NCBI GenBank assembly: GCA_022704305.1 | Contig: JAKJGQ010000005.1 | Span: forward strand, 1 to 51,845 | Origin: Thermotogae bacterium | Lineage (GTDB): Bacteria; Thermotogota; Thermotogae; Petrotogales; Petrotogaceae | Reading direction: 5' to 3' | DNA length: 51,845 nucleotides | In this document: positions 1-8,405 of the stretch, one piece after another | Position numbering within the stretch: the stretch's first letter is position 1 | How the letters are laid out: each line of letters begins with the position of its first letter | Notes under the pieces: generated by a model | What the model was told of the DNA's origin: nothing | Databases searched by the model: none | The model's input: only the letters and a program-made list of their open reading frames with translations | Made by a program: the position numbers and the translations under genes

Positions 1-1152
1 ACAGAATTTTTTAAACAGTTAATCTTGTTTGGTTCAATAATAATAGTAATATTTTTGATTTTATTTTTTATTGGAAAAAACATAAAAAAAAGAATTCAAA
101 AAATGGAAAAAACGGTCGAAGTATTTGGAAACGGAAATCTTTCTGTAAGATTTGATGAAGCAGGGCATGATGAAGTCTCGAAGATATCAAAAAGCTTAAA
201 TATAATGGCATCAAACCTCAAAAATATTCTTAAAGATATAACAGAATCTTCGGGGCAGATAGGGCAATCCAGTCAAAGTCTTGCATCAATTGCAGAACAA
301 ACCAACGCTGCAAGCGAAGAATTGGCAGGGCAAAGCACAAAAATTGCTTCAAATACAGAAAATGCAAGTGCAAATGTAGAAGAAATGACCTCTGGAATTG
401 AAGAAGTTGCCTCGAGTGCACAGTTGCTCTCAAAATCCGCACAGGATCTGAGCCAGGCGGCTGAAAAAACTCTTAATGCGGCGAAAACTGGTGTAAGTTC
501 AATAAAAGATATATCTTTTACCATAGACGATGCTATGAAAAAATCTAAAATCACATTATCCAATACACAGCAGCTTAATGAACGGTCTGAGAATGTAGGA
601 AAAATAGTAGATACAATCAATTCGATAACTGAGCAGACCAATTTGCTAGCTCTTAATGCTGCGATAGAAGCTGCGAGAGCAGGGGAGGCTGGAAAAGGTT
701 TTGCTGTTGTTGCCGAAGAAATACGTAAATTGGCGGAAGAAAGCTCTAAAGCTACATCACAGATAGCAGATATTCTGGGGGAAATAAAAAGTAAATCTGT
801 AGAAGTAAATAAAGCAACTCAGGAAAATTCCGGAGCTGTTGAAAAGATTGACTTGGAAATGAAGAAGATGTCTTCAGAGTTTGAAAGAATTGAGGAAATG
901 GTAACTTCAATGAATGCCGGGATAGAAAGCATCACATCAACAACCGAAGAGCAAAGTGCATCGGCTGAGGAAATGAGTGCCGCAATGGTGAAGGTTGCAT
1001 CACTTATAAATGAAATAAATGAACAGGTAAAAAGCATGTCCAGTGCAATAGGAGAACAAGCAGATGGTGCCCAACATGTAAGTGCCAGTGCTCAGGAGCT
1101 GTCAGCACTTGCTGAAAATCTCAGTGCAAATACAAATAAGTTCAAAGTATAA
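1..1152 (+). CDS. Methyl-accepting chemotaxis protein, 3' part (cut by window edge)
   Basis: Chemoreceptor that signals to CheA/CheW at the inner membrane. The reading frame is open from base 1, so the gene runs in from the left; the first in-frame start (TTG at 25) is probably internal. Seen here: the second membrane helix (about residues 2-18 counted from that TTG), a HAMP linker (about 20-75), then a long coiled-coil signalling domain. Its hairpin tip carries the diagnostic run [19 protein letters not shown] and the following [16 protein letters not shown]. Glu/Gln-rich heptads on both sides (for example [20 protein letters not shown]) are candidate methylation sites. There is no C-terminal CheR-tethering pentapeptide. 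The sensor domain is outside the window, so the ligand is unknown. A strong terminator follows at once. Confidence 0.95.
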   Translation, partial: TEFFKQLILFGSIIIVIFLILFFIGKNIKKRIQKMEKTVEVFGNGNLSVRFDEAGHDEVSKISKSLNIMASNLKNILKDITESSGQIGQSSQSLASIAEQTNAASEELAGQSTKIASNTENASANVEEMTSGIEEVASSAQLLSKSAQDLSQAAEKTLNAAKTGVSSIKDISFTIDDAMKKSKITLSNTQQLNERSENVGKIVDTINSITEQTNLLALNAAIEAARAGEAGKGFAVVAEEIRKLAEESSKATSQIADILGEIKSKSVEVNKATQENSGAVEKIDLEMKKMSSEFERIEEMVTSMNAGIESITSTTEEQSASAEEMSAAMVKVASLINEINEQVKSMSSAIGEQADGAQHVSASAQELSALAENLSANTNKFKV

Positions 1153-1164
1153 ATAGTAAAGGAC

Positions 1165-1198
1165 AAAACCCTTCCATGCAGAAGGGTTTTGTTTTTTT
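1165..1198 (+). terminator. Rho-independent terminator after the chemoreceptor gene
   Basis: Perfect 10-bp stem AAAACCCTTC / GAAGGGTTTT around the loop CATGCA, followed by a G and seven T. It lies 12 bases after the chemoreceptor stop codon. Confidence 0.9.
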
Positions 1199-1209
1199 GC
1201 AAAGCTCAC

Positions 1210-1238
1210 TTGACATAAAATGCAAAGCATGCTATACT
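1210..1238 (+). promoter_or_regulatory. Sigma-70-type promoter for the XRE/membrane protein pair
   Basis: Consensus -35 box TTGACA (1210-1215) and -10 box TATACT (1233-1238) separated by exactly 17 bases. Transcription would start near 1245, about 28 bases ahead of the start codon at 1273. Confidence 0.85.
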
Positions 1239-1244
1239 ATAAAA

Positions 1245-1257
1245 AAGGACTTTCCTT
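1245..1257. promoter_or_regulatory. Short inverted repeat at the predicted transcript start
   Basis: Perfect inverted repeat AAGGA-CTT-TCCTT lying exactly where transcription should begin. It is well placed for autorepression by the XRE protein encoded just downstream. It is short and adjoins the AAAAAGGAG ribosome-binding site, so chance cannot be excluded. Confidence 0.35.
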
Positions 1258-1272
1258 AAAAAGGAGCGGTAA

Positions 1273-1476
1273 ATGAATACAAAAATTCCGGACTTAAGAA
1301 AAGAGAGGAAAATTTCTCAAGAAGAACTTGCTTTGTCGGTAGGGGTTACACGACAGACAATTACCTCTATTGAAGTAGGAAAGTACACTGCATCACTGCC
1401 GTTAGCGTACAAGATAGCTCGTTATTTCGGACTAAAAATAGAAGAAGTATTCGATTTTTCAGAATACAACGATTGA
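1273..1476 (+). CDS. XRE-family helix-turn-helix regulator (67 aa)
   Basis: Compact DNA-binding protein that is almost entirely a Cro/CI-type HTH domain: LRKERKISQEELALSVGV (helices 1-2), then VTRQTITSIEVGKY as recognition helix. It belongs to the YozG/Xre-like minimal regulators that usually precede a small membrane protein gene, as here. Start ATG 1273 has the ribosome site AAGGAGCGG. The next gene follows after 12 bases, so the two are co-transcribed. The target is probably its own promoter; no effector domain is present. Confidence 0.92.
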   Translation: MNTKIPDLRKERKISQEELALSVGVTRQTITSIEVGKYTASLPLAYKIARYFGLKIEEVFDFSEYND

Positions 1477-1488
1477 GAGGGTGCAAAA

Positions 1489-1923
1489 ATGGAGGTTTAT
1501 AGAAGCAAACTAAAAAGAAGGATTTTGTTACTTTCGATACTGGTTCTTTTTTCAGCTTTTCTTGGAGTTTATGATGTTTTTTTCCAGACAGATATCAGCA
1601 AAAGCGGAATCTTTTGTTTTCAGTGCGGATTAACCACAGCGATAGCGATCATCGCTGCAATACAGATTATGCGTTTTAAAGGCGTATTGAGCAATGATGA
1701 AAAGCTAAAGGTTCAGTTCAATAAGGAAAACGATGAAAGACTCAGAGCAATAAAAGCTAAAGCTGGAATGCCAATGCTAATGGTTACTTCTATAATGATT
1801 ATCGTTGCAGCAATAATAGCAGGTTATTTTAATACAGTCATTTTTATTACTCTTGTAAGTGTGGCCTTGTTTCAATTGATTTTCGGACTGCTTGTAAAAT
1901 TACTCTATATGAAAAAGATGTAG
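1489..1923 (+). CDS. Small four-helix membrane protein paired with the XRE regulator
   Basis: 144-residue integral membrane protein with four hydrophobic segments (about residues 12-31, 42-62, 93-113 and 116-138) and a charged cytoplasmic loop between the second and third (FNKENDERLRAIKAKAG). The XRE-plus-small-membrane-protein pair is common in low-GC bacteria, with the membrane partner annotated only as hypothetical. Its position suggests it modulates or is controlled by the upstream regulator. I recognise no catalytic motif. Ribosome site GAGAGGG precedes ATG 1489. Confidence 0.8.
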   Translation: MEVYRSKLKRRILLLSILVLFSAFLGVYDVFFQTDISKSGIFCFQCGLTTAIAIIAAIQIMRFKGVLSNDEKLKVQFNKENDERLRAIKAKAGMPMLMVTSIMIIVAAIIAGYFNTVIFITLVSVALFQLIFGLLVKLLYMKKM

Positions 1924-2003
1924 CATTGATAATGCCAGAGGATGGGGAAAAAGAGGAATAGATTTGATATAATTTTAGTATCAAAAACCGGGCGGTATAA
2001 ATA

Positions 2004-2903
2004 ATGGATGGTCAGAAGCTGAATGGGTTGAATGAGCAGTATGTTTCATGTATAAACAAGGTTCAGGATTATATTGAATCTAATATAGCTTCAGAGCTTT
2101 CGCTTAATGTTATCTCTGATGTGGCTAACTTTTCTCCTTTTCATTTTCACAGAGTTTTCAAGGCAGTGATGGGTGAATCTTTGTTTCATTTTATTCAGAG
2201 GACACGGCTTGAAAGGGCAGCTGGGTTTCTGGTTAAAGACGGGGATATGCTTATTTCTCAAATTGCTGCGGAGTGCGGATTTTTAAATCAATCGGTTTTT
2301 TCAAAGGCCTTTAAAAGTTATTTTGGATGTAGTGCTTCAGATTTCAGGAAAACTCATTCAATGGATTGTATCAAAGCTACAGGTTTTTTTAAAAAGCAAA
2401 AAGATAATACGCAAAAGCTTGAGTATTCTGTTAAAGTAGAAGATCTGAAAGATATTAATGTTGTTTATATACGGTATACAGGGCCTTATAAAGGTGATTC
2501 GGCATTGTTTTCGTACCTTTTTGAGAAGCTTTACAGATGGGCGGATTCAAAAGGGTTGATTCATTTTCCTGATACCCAAGCTATTGTGATATATCATGAC
2601 AACTATGATATAACCCAGGCAAGCAAGCTTAGGTTAAGTGCCTGTTTTACCGTAAAAAAGTATTTTGAGGCAGATGGGGAGTTTGGAAGTATGATTATTC
2701 CCGGAGGAAAGTATGGCGTGGGGTACTTTGAGCTTGATGATACACAGTATCAGCAGGCATGGGATCTAATGTACGGTCAATGGCTTACCGGCAGCAGATA
2801 CAGGCCTGATGACAGGAACTCTTTTGAACTTTATCCTGCAAATGATTCTGAGCAGAATAGAAAAAAGAAGGTTTTGATACATATTCCCATAAAAGATTTT
2901 TGA
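2004..2903 (+). CDS. AraC-family regulator with GyrI-like effector domain
   Basis: 299 residues. The N-terminal half (about 12-115) is a double-HTH AraC domain: YIESNIASELSLNVIS, FSPFHFHRVFKAVMGES, then the second HTH ISQIAAECGFLNQSVFSKAF. The C-terminal half (about 140-299) is a GyrI/SOUL-type small-molecule-binding domain, with VVYIRYTGPYKG, RLSACFTVKKYF and GGKYGVGYFELD. The arrangement is that of Rob/TipA-like regulators that sense drugs or other amphipathic compounds. It stands alone between terminators, so its regulon is not visible. Start ATG 2004 follows CCGGGCGG. Confidence 0.92.
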   Translation: MDGQKLNGLNEQYVSCINKVQDYIESNIASELSLNVISDVANFSPFHFHRVFKAVMGESLFHFIQRTRLERAAGFLVKDGDMLISQIAAECGFLNQSVFSKAFKSYFGCSASDFRKTHSMDCIKATGFFKKQKDNTQKLEYSVKVEDLKDINVVYIRYTGPYKGDSALFSYLFEKLYRWADSKGLIHFPDTQAIVIYHDNYDITQASKLRLSACFTVKKYFEADGEFGSMIIPGGKYGVGYFELDDTQYQQAWDLMYGQWLTGSRYRPDDRNSFELYPANDSEQNRKKKVLIHIPIKDF

Positions 2904-2914
2904 TATTAATGCTT

Positions 2915-2946
2915 TCCTGTGCTTATGTACAGGATTTTCTTTTTTG
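2915..2946 (+). terminator. Terminator after the AraC-GyrI gene
   Basis: Stem TCCTGT / ACAGGA with an 8-base loop, followed by TTTTCTTTTTTG. Confidence 0.7.
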
Positions 2947-2982
2947 TAAGCTTAAGGGTATGGGTATATCATTTATGTATAG

Positions 2983-2988
2983 TATAAT
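2983..2988 (+). promoter_or_regulatory. Probable -10 box for the phosphatase/comB pair
   Basis: Consensus TATAAT in the 150-base gap before the histidine phosphatase gene. No good -35 box lies 16-18 bases upstream, so only the -10 is called. Confidence 0.4.
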
Positions 2989-3053
2989 ATATTTGCTGGA
3001 AAGTATGGTATTTAATAATCCCGCTTGGAGCAGGGAGTTAATAGGAGTAGTGT

Positions 3054-3695
3054 ATGCATATATATCTTATAAGGCACGGCGTAACGCAGGCAAACATCGA
3101 CGGAATCTGGCAGGGAAGGACAATAGATGCACCTCTTTCAACTAAGGGTATTGAGCAGGCACGGCTCGCTGCTCAGAGATTCAGAAACATGGACATAAAG
3201 GCGGTGTATTCATCAACGCTTATCAGGGCAAAGACGACGGCTGCTATAATATCGCAGCAGTTCGGGCTTGAGGTAAAAGAGGTAAAAGAGCTTGAGGAGT
3301 GTGCCATTGATCTTTGGAGCGGTCTTACGATAGAACAGGTCAAGGAGCAGTTCGGTGAGGAGTTTGAAATGTGGTCCAAAGATCCCATCGTATCTATCGA
3401 AGGTGTTGAATCAAAAGCGGATCTTCAGATCAGAGCAGTAAAAGCGGTAAAAGAGATAATACATAAACACGATGAATCAGACAACATCATAATAGTAACT
3501 CATGGACTTTTTTTAAGAGCATTTTTTAGCTGGCTCATGCAGATATCTATAAATTCTAGAGTATATGGGCTTGAAAATACTGGTATAAGTCATTTGACCT
3601 TTGAAAAACCGGATCATTTCAGAATACTTTCTTTGAATGAAACATGGCATCTGGACGGGTTCTTTTCACTTAATAAGGATGAAGAGTCCTTTTAA
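3054..3695 (+). CDS. Histidine phosphatase (phosphoglycerate mutase-like) family protein
   Basis: 213-residue cytoplasmic branch-1 histidine phosphatase. The catalytic motif IRHG (R7, H8) begins the protein and the second histidine sits in IIIVTHGLFLRAF; LSTKGIEQA and STLIRAKTTA are the other family blocks. Members include CobC/RNR phosphatases, broad phosphatases and cofactor-independent mutases; nothing here fixes the substrate. No cobalamin genes are nearby. The comB homologue follows after 15 bases, so the two are probably one transcript. Start ATG 3054 is supported by the motif starting at residue 2 and the site GGAG. Confidence 0.9.
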   Translation: MHIYLIRHGVTQANIDGIWQGRTIDAPLSTKGIEQARLAAQRFRNMDIKAVYSSTLIRAKTTAAIISQQFGLEVKEVKELEECAIDLWSGLTIEQVKEQFGEEFEMWSKDPIVSIEGVESKADLQIRAVKAVKEIIHKHDESDNIIIVTHGLFLRAFFSWLMQISINSRVYGLENTGISHLTFEKPDHFRILSLNETWHLDGFFSLNKDEESF

Positions 3696-3710
3696 TAAAG
3701 AAGGTGGAGC

Positions 3711-4421
3711 ATGAAAAAAATAACTTCGTATGTTATTCCCTATCCTGAAAAAAAAATAGAGCATGAGGTTGTTTTGCTTATAGATGTGCTTAGATCGACA
3801 ACTGTTATATCATATCTTTTTGAATACGGGGCAAAAAAGGTAAGTATGGTACGGACTGTGTCACAGGCAATGAGTATGAAAGGAGAAGAATCTAAGATAC
3901 TTGGTGAAAGAAAGGGTCTTAAAGTCAAGGGCTTTGATTTTGGTAACTCTCCGTATGAGCTTAAGGTACAGTATGAAAAAGGGTTTAATTTTTCTGCTCA
4001 TGATTATGTGATAACTACTTCCAATGGTGCTAAGGCGTTTTCAAAGGTCTGTGAAAACTCTGATGTAATGGCTGCATCTTTTCAAAATTACCTTAAGATA
4101 TGCCAGTACCTGGAAACAGCGGATGATATAGGAATACTCTGCTCCGGTACAAAGAGCTGTGTTTCATCAGAAGATCTTTATCTTGCCGGGAAGATCATTC
4201 AGAACTTTCTTAACAAGGGGCAGTACTCTCTGAATGATGATTCAAACATATGTCTTGCTCTTGCCGGACTTACAGCTTCACAGATAATAGAGAAATCATC
4301 ACACGCCCTTGCACTTAAGAAGCTTGGGTTTATAAACGACCTGAATCTTTGTTTTTCTGAAGAAAAGTTCTCTGCTGTTCCCTTTTCTAAAAGAGGCGGG
4401 CTTACCTTCAGGTGTTTTTAA
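3711..4421 (+). CDS. comB: 2-phosphosulfolactate phosphatase family protein (ComB-like)
   Basis: 236 residues with the ComB signature blocks: VVLLIDVLRSTTVISYLFE (acidic metal site), LGERKGLKVKGFDFGNSP, and ITTSNGAKAF. ComB removes phosphate from 2-phosphosulfolactate during coenzyme M synthesis in methanogens. Bacteria without coenzyme M often keep a homologue whose substrate is not settled, so the true reaction here is open. No other coenzyme M gene is visible. Ribosome site AAGGTGGAG precedes ATG 3711. Its stop codon overlaps that of the convergent diguanylate cyclase by three bases, with no terminator between them. Confidence 0.85.
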   Translation: MKKITSYVIPYPEKKIEHEVVLLIDVLRSTTVISYLFEYGAKKVSMVRTVSQAMSMKGEESKILGERKGLKVKGFDFGNSPYELKVQYEKGFNFSAHDYVITTSNGAKAFSKVCENSDVMAASFQNYLKICQYLETADDIGILCSGTKSCVSSEDLYLAGKIIQNFLNKGQYSLNDDSNICLALAGLTASQIIEKSSHALALKKLGFINDLNLCFSEEKFSAVPFSKRGGLTFRCF

Positions 4422-5557
4422 TTTTCTTTGATTCTCAGGTACAGTTTTCTTTTTTCTTCATACATTCTGGAATCGGCTATCTGAAATAATTTCTTCGGAT
4501 CAGTCGATTCTTTTGGATATAAAGCATGTCCTATACTGAAACTTATTTCAAATGGTTGATTTTCGGTAGGCGGATACTTAGCGGTCATGCTTTTAAGTCT
4601 TCTGATTATAGTCTGGATATCTTCTTCGTTTTTTATTTCGAGTAATACTACGAACTCATCTCCCCCGTAGCGTGCTATAAAATCATCATTGTGAAAGCAT
4701 TTTTTAAGTATCAGGGCACATTTTTCAAGAGCTCTGTCACCCATCCTATGGCCCCATTTATCGTTAATGCGTTTAAAGTTATCTACATCAAGCATAAGCA
4801 GAAGAAATTTTTTATTGAATGCAATTCTTGTTAGGTCCTCAAAGTAATTTTCAAATCTTCTTCTGTTGTAAAGACCTGTAAGATAGTCAGAATTTATTGC
4901 CCGGCTCTGGATGTTAATATATATAATGAGCAATGATATTGAAACGCTGTTCCATGCAAGCGCCATACCGTAAAAAAGCATTTGGATAAGGGTACCTATA
5001 AATGGGATCAGAGGAAACGTAATCAGCGTATAAAAATCGCTTTTAGGGATTTTTTTCTTATTAAATACAATCATCATTAGTCCTATAAGGAAAAAGCCAA
5101 AGTATAAAAGCTCTGCCTGCCAGTACCAACTCCCCCTGTGATATCTGTTCATCTCATCCACATAAAAAAGCAGTCCGTTTACCGGAGCTGTAAGTGAAAG
5201 AGTGGTTATATACACGATTGCCGGAGAAAACCAGAGCCATATCTTTTTGGTTCTTTTTTTGTTGTGGTGAAGCTGATGGTCCAGATACATTATCCACAGT
5301 ATTCCGGGATAAAGGGTAATTATCATCAGTATGACGGTATCCAGAATTAGAAGGAGTCTTGCAGTACTGCCAGCCATACCATCGAGTTTCCAGCCTAAAG
5401 CTTCAACAATAAGTACATTTATGGTAATTGCTACAATGACTGCAAAAAGTTTATTTTGAAAATGGCCATAATCTCTTTCGTGCAGGATTTTTAATAGTAT
5501 TACTGTAAGGACACCTATCGAAACAATATATACCTGCATAAACTGAAAAAACTGCAT
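4418..5557 (-). CDS. Membrane-anchored diguanylate cyclase (GGDEF)
   Basis: 379 residues from ATG 5557, chosen because GGGAGGAAAT lies just before it; the frame stays open upstream to 5632 but the probable promoter falls inside that part. Residues 1 to about 205 hold about six hydrophobic helices, a membrane sensor I cannot assign to a named family. The GGDEF domain follows: YLTGLYNRRRF, LLMLDVDNFKRINDKWGH, and the intact active site ARYGGDEF, so it should make cyclic di-GMP. The inhibitory RxxD site five residues upstream is degenerate (HNDD), so product feedback is probably absent. No EAL domain is fused. Confidence 0.92.
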   Translation of the reverse strand: MQFFQFMQVYIVSIGVLTVILLKILHERDYGHFQNKLFAVIVAITINVLIVEALGWKLDGMAGSTARLLLILDTVILMIITLYPGILWIMYLDHQLHHNKKRTKKIWLWFSPAIVYITTLSLTAPVNGLLFYVDEMNRYHRGSWYWQAELLYFGFFLIGLMMIVFNKKKIPKSDFYTLITFPLIPFIGTLIQMLFYGMALAWNSVSISLLIIYINIQSRAINSDYLTGLYNRRRFENYFEDLTRIAFNKKFLLLMLDVDNFKRINDKWGHRMGDRALEKCALILKKCFHNDDFIARYGGDEFVVLLEIKNEEDIQTIIRRLKSMTAKYPPTENQPFEISFSIGHALYPKESTDPKKLFQIADSRMYEEKRKLYLRIKEN

Positions 5558-5600
5558 ATTTCCTCCCGATTTCACAAACTTTCTGTGTTGAATCAGATAA

Positions 5601-5609
5601 ATTATATCA
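5601..5609 (-). promoter_or_regulatory. Extended -10 promoter for the diguanylate cyclase gene
   Basis: On the minus strand, TGATATAAT (TG-A-TATAAT) is a full extended -10 element 43 bases ahead of the ATG at 5557. TTGCCG lies upstream but 20 bases away, too far for a standard -35. Confidence 0.5.
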
Positions 5610-5632
5610 TACCTGTTATATGTTATCGGCAA

Positions 5633-5667
5633 AAAAATGCCTGCAGTTTAATTTTGCAGGCATTTTT
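5633..5667 (-). terminator. Terminator after miaB
   Basis: Perfect 13-bp stem AAAAATGCCTGCA / TGCAGGCATTTTT with a 9-base loop, three bases beyond the miaB stop. It ends in a T run on either strand, but only the minus strand has a gene running into it. Confidence 0.88.
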
Positions 5668-5670
5668 AAA

Positions 5671-7029
5671 TTATATCAGAAATGTAGGATCATTTTGAAT
5701 ATCAAATCCGGCATCATTTTCATTTTTTGTCATTTCACCGTAAAGTGGACCTGCGGTTATTCGTTTTATCTTTATGTCAGCAAACTTTCCTATAAGGGAA
5801 GTGTCCTGAGAATTAAATATAACTATCTTGTTATTCGTTGTTCTGCCGTAAAGAGCGGTATCGCTGGCTTTGGCTTCTGGTATTATCCTCAGGAGCTTAT
5901 CTCTGTACTTTTCATTTTCTTCGCGGTTAATCTCTTTCTGAAGCTCCATAAGGTACATAAGCCTTCTGTTTTTCTCTCCGGGAGCAATGTTATCTGGCTT
6001 ATACTTATATGCTATCGTTCCTTCGCGCGGAGAGTATTCTGCAAGGTTAACACGTTCAAATCGGCATTCTTTTATTAGATCGACTGTCTGCTGAAAGTCT
6101 TCTTCTGTCTCTCCCGGAAATCCTACAATAATATCAGAACTGATCGTCACAGAAGGTATTTTATCTTTTACTTTTTTCACAAGATCTATAAACTGCTGTC
6201 TTGTATATCGTCGGTTCATACTTTTGAGTATGCTGTCGCTTCCTGCCTGTACGGGAAGGTGAACATTTCTTGCCGCATTGCGTGATGCAGCTATTTCGTC
6301 AATTAGCGAATCGGTAATATCGGTAGGATAAGATGTAAGAAACCATACTCTTTTAATTTCTTCGATTTCCGAAGCTTTTTTTATTAATAAATCAAGTTTC
6401 GGTTTTCCGTCAGAAAAATCTTTGCCGTAAGAATCAACATTCTGTCCTAAAAACGTTATTTCCCTGTATCCTTTTGCTGCATAGTCATATACTTCATTTA
6501 TTATATCCTCATAAGGACGACTTTTTTCCAGGCCTCTTGTATATGGAACGATACAGTAGGTGCAGTACTTATTACAGCCGTATATTATAGTTATCCATGC
6601 GTGATGTCGGCTGGTTGGATTTTTTGGAAGTTCATGGCTCACACAGTCGAGCTTGTCTGAAAGATCTACAAAGCGTTTGTGTTTCTGTGCCCGTTGGATT
6701 AAGGTTACAATATCGCTGATATTTCTGGTTCCAAAAACAAAGTCGACTCCGTCGAATCTTTCCAGAATCGCTTTACCTTCTTTTTCTGCAGAACAGCCAC
6801 CTACACCTATTATGAGCTTTCTGCTTTTTTTTATCTTGAGAAACTGTCCGATGGTTCCGTACATTTTGTTCTCAGCCTTTTCTCTTACCGCACATGAGTT
6901 TATGAGAACTATATCGGCATCTTCAGGATTTTCTGTCCATAGATACCCTGCTTGGGTGAGAAGGCCTGACATAATTTCGGAGTCGTTGACGTTCATCTGA
7001 CATCCGAAGGTCTTGATTAAAAAATTCAT
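5671..7029 (-). CDS. miaB: tRNA-2-methylthio-N6-dimethylallyladenosine synthase MiaB
   Basis: 452-residue radical-SAM methylthiotransferase that adds the 2-methylthio group to i6A37 of tRNAs reading UNN codons. The N-terminal UPF0004 domain has cluster cysteines C10, C46 and C79. The radical-SAM cluster is in GCNKYCTYCIVPYTRG (C152, C156, C159). IIVGFPGETEEDF and RVNLAEYSPREGTIAYKY are typical of MiaB, and a TRAM RNA-binding domain covers about residues 375-440. Length fits the family. A terminator separates it from rpsB upstream, so it probably has its own promoter. Confidence 0.96.
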   Translation of the reverse strand: MNFLIKTFGCQMNVNDSEIMSGLLTQAGYLWTENPEDADIVLINSCAVREKAENKMYGTIGQFLKIKKSRKLIIGVGGCSAEKEGKAILERFDGVDFVFGTRNISDIVTLIQRAQKHKRFVDLSDKLDCVSHELPKNPTSRHHAWITIIYGCNKYCTYCIVPYTRGLEKSRPYEDIINEVYDYAAKGYREITFLGQNVDSYGKDFSDGKPKLDLLIKKASEIEEIKRVWFLTSYPTDITDSLIDEIAASRNAARNVHLPVQAGSDSILKSMNRRYTRQQFIDLVKKVKDKIPSVTISSDIIVGFPGETEEDFQQTVDLIKECRFERVNLAEYSPREGTIAYKYKPDNIAPGEKNRRLMYLMELQKEINREENEKYRDKLLRIIPEAKASDTALYGRTTNNKIVIFNSQDTSLIGKFADIKIKRITAGPLYGEMTKNENDAGFDIQNDPTFLI

Positions 7030-7043
7030 TCTTCCTCCTTATG

Positions 7044-7070
7044 AAAAAGACGCCGTAACGGCGTCTTTAT
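7044..7070 (-). terminator. Terminator after rpsB
   Basis: Stem AAAGACGCCG / CGGCGTCTTT with a tight loop, followed on the minus strand by a T run. It lies between rpsB and miaB and shows that the two are separate transcription units. Confidence 0.85.
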
Positions 7071-7080
7071 TTGGTTTATT

Positions 7081-7905
7081 TTACTTTTTTTCTTCCTCTT
7101 CTTCTTCAACAAGATTGCTGGCAATTTCACTGTATTTTTCTTCTGCATCAAGCTTGTTGGCTATCTCTTCAGGAATATCTTCTGCTGTGCCTGCTGATGC
7201 AGGTGCCTGTACAGCATCGGTTCTTCCCTCACGTCCTTCTATAAAAGCATCGGACATCTTTGCTGTTATGAGCATGACAGCCCTTATAGCGTCGTCATTC
7301 GCAGGAATTATCCAGTCAATAACGTCTGGATCACAGTTGGTATCAACTATCGAAACGACAGGAATACCGAGATCATTGGCTTCTTTTATGGCAATTTCTT
7401 CTTTTCTGGGGTCAATGACGTACATAACTTCAGGAAGCTTGGTCATACCTCTTAAACCGCCAAGGTTCTTTTCAAGTTTTTCAAGAATTCTTTTGAAGTG
7501 TGACTGTTCCTTTTTTGGAAGCTTTGTAAACTCTTCGGATTCAACATAAGCGAGAAGTTCTTCAAGTCTGTTGATTCTTTTTCTTATAGTTGTGAAGTTT
7601 GTAAGCAAACCTCCGAGCCATCTGTTGTTAACATAGAATCCGCCGCATCTTTTGGCTTCATCGGCCACGATCTGCTGAGCCTGTTTTTTGGTTCCAACAA
7701 AAAGTATGCTTCCGCCGTTTGAAGAAACTTTTCTTATGAAATCATAAGCATCGTTTACTGACTGAAGAGTCTTCTGAAGGTCGATGATATGAATTCCTTT
7801 TCTTTCTGTAAATATGTACGGCTTCATTTTCGGATCCCATCTTCTGGTTCTGTGACCAAAGTGAGCTCCGGCTTCCAATAACTGTTTCATGCTTACTACT
7901 GACAT
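7081..7905 (-). CDS. rpsB: 30S ribosomal protein S2
   Basis: 274 residues, complete S2: [20 protein letters not shown] near the start, then [24 protein letters not shown] and [16 protein letters not shown]. The last 45 residues are an acidic, Glu-rich tail longer than in E. coli S2 and ending EEEEEKK. In most bacteria tsf follows rpsB; here a terminator and miaB do. Ribosome site GGAGGTG lies before ATG 7905. Confidence 0.97.
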   Translation of the reverse strand: MSVVSMKQLLEAGAHFGHRTRRWDPKMKPYIFTERKGIHIIDLQKTLQSVNDAYDFIRKVSSNGGSILFVGTKKQAQQIVADEAKRCGGFYVNNRWLGGLLTNFTTIRKRINRLEELLAYVESEEFTKLPKKEQSHFKRILEKLEKNLGGLRGMTKLPEVMYVIDPRKEEIAIKEANDLGIPVVSIVDTNCDPDVIDWIIPANDDAIRAVMLITAKMSDAFIEGREGRTDAVQAPASAGTAEDIPEEIANKLDAEEKYSEIASNLVEEEEEEKK

Positions 7906-8036
7906 CCTGCACCTCCGCTGAATTTTGATTTGGTTTTCATCCTCCGCTTTTCTTTTTACCGCACCAACCCTAAAGAGTATCCGGGCACCGTGGTGGGGAA
8001 CAAAAAACGTGGGCTTTATCCCTTTAAGGGATTTTA
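7906..8036 (-). promoter_or_regulatory. Leader region of rpsB with hairpin
   Basis: The 131 bases between rsfS and rpsB hold no gene. On the minus strand there is a perfect hairpin ATCCCTTAAAGGGAT just after the rsfS stop, then a weak possible promoter (TTGTTC, 16 bases, GATACT), then a purine-rich stretch leading to GGAGGTG. S2 represses its own mRNA in several bacteria, so a leader binding site is possible; I cannot match a known S2 leader fold by eye. Confidence 0.35.
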
Positions 8037-8384
8037 TTACACTTCTATTCTATCAAACTCTGACCATAGTCCTTCTAAGTCGTAAAATTCTCGTCCCTCT
8101 TTTGTAAAGAAATGAACTACTATAGATCCGGCATCGATGATCATCCAGTCGTAGTTTTTTCCTTTATCGTAGGTTATAAGATCAATTTTGTTATCTTTAA
8201 AGATTTTCAGGACGTAGTCTCTCAGCGCACTCATGAGGGTATCGGAGTCGACTGTGCATATCACAAAGTAATCCACTATGAGCGAAGACTCCTTCATATC
8301 GATTATTTTTATATCTTTGGCGTCTTTATCGTCCAGTAACGAAATTACCTGTTTTAGAACTGTTTTTACCTTATCTAGTTCCAA
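8037..8384 (-). CDS. rsfS: Ribosomal silencing factor RsfS
   Basis: 115-residue RsfS/Iojap protein that binds L14 and blocks subunit joining when nutrients are short. Family blocks: [40 protein letters not shown] and [16 protein letters not shown]. The start is a TTG at 8384, eight bases after GGAGGTGA; no ATG fits. It sits 21 bases after glmS on the same strand and is probably part of the yceD-rpmF-plsX-glmS-rsfS transcript. Confidence 0.95.
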   Translation of the reverse strand: MELDKVKTVLKQVISLLDDKDAKDIKIIDMKESSLIVDYFVICTVDSDTLMSALRDYVLKIFKDNKIDLITYDKGKNYDWMIIDAGSIVVHFFTKEGREFYDLEGLWSEFDRIEV

Positions 8385-8405
8385 AAAAAACTCACCTCCG
8401 TAATT

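Noticed and set aside
2900-3145. Possible small gene overlapping the end of the AraC gene and the start of the phosphatase gene
   Set aside because: Most of it lies out of frame inside the histidine phosphatase gene and over a terminator and promoter; no ribosome site and no family pattern.
5620-6078. Plus-strand reading frame opposite miaB
   Set aside because: It is antisense to well-conserved miaB coding sequence and crosses the miaB terminator.
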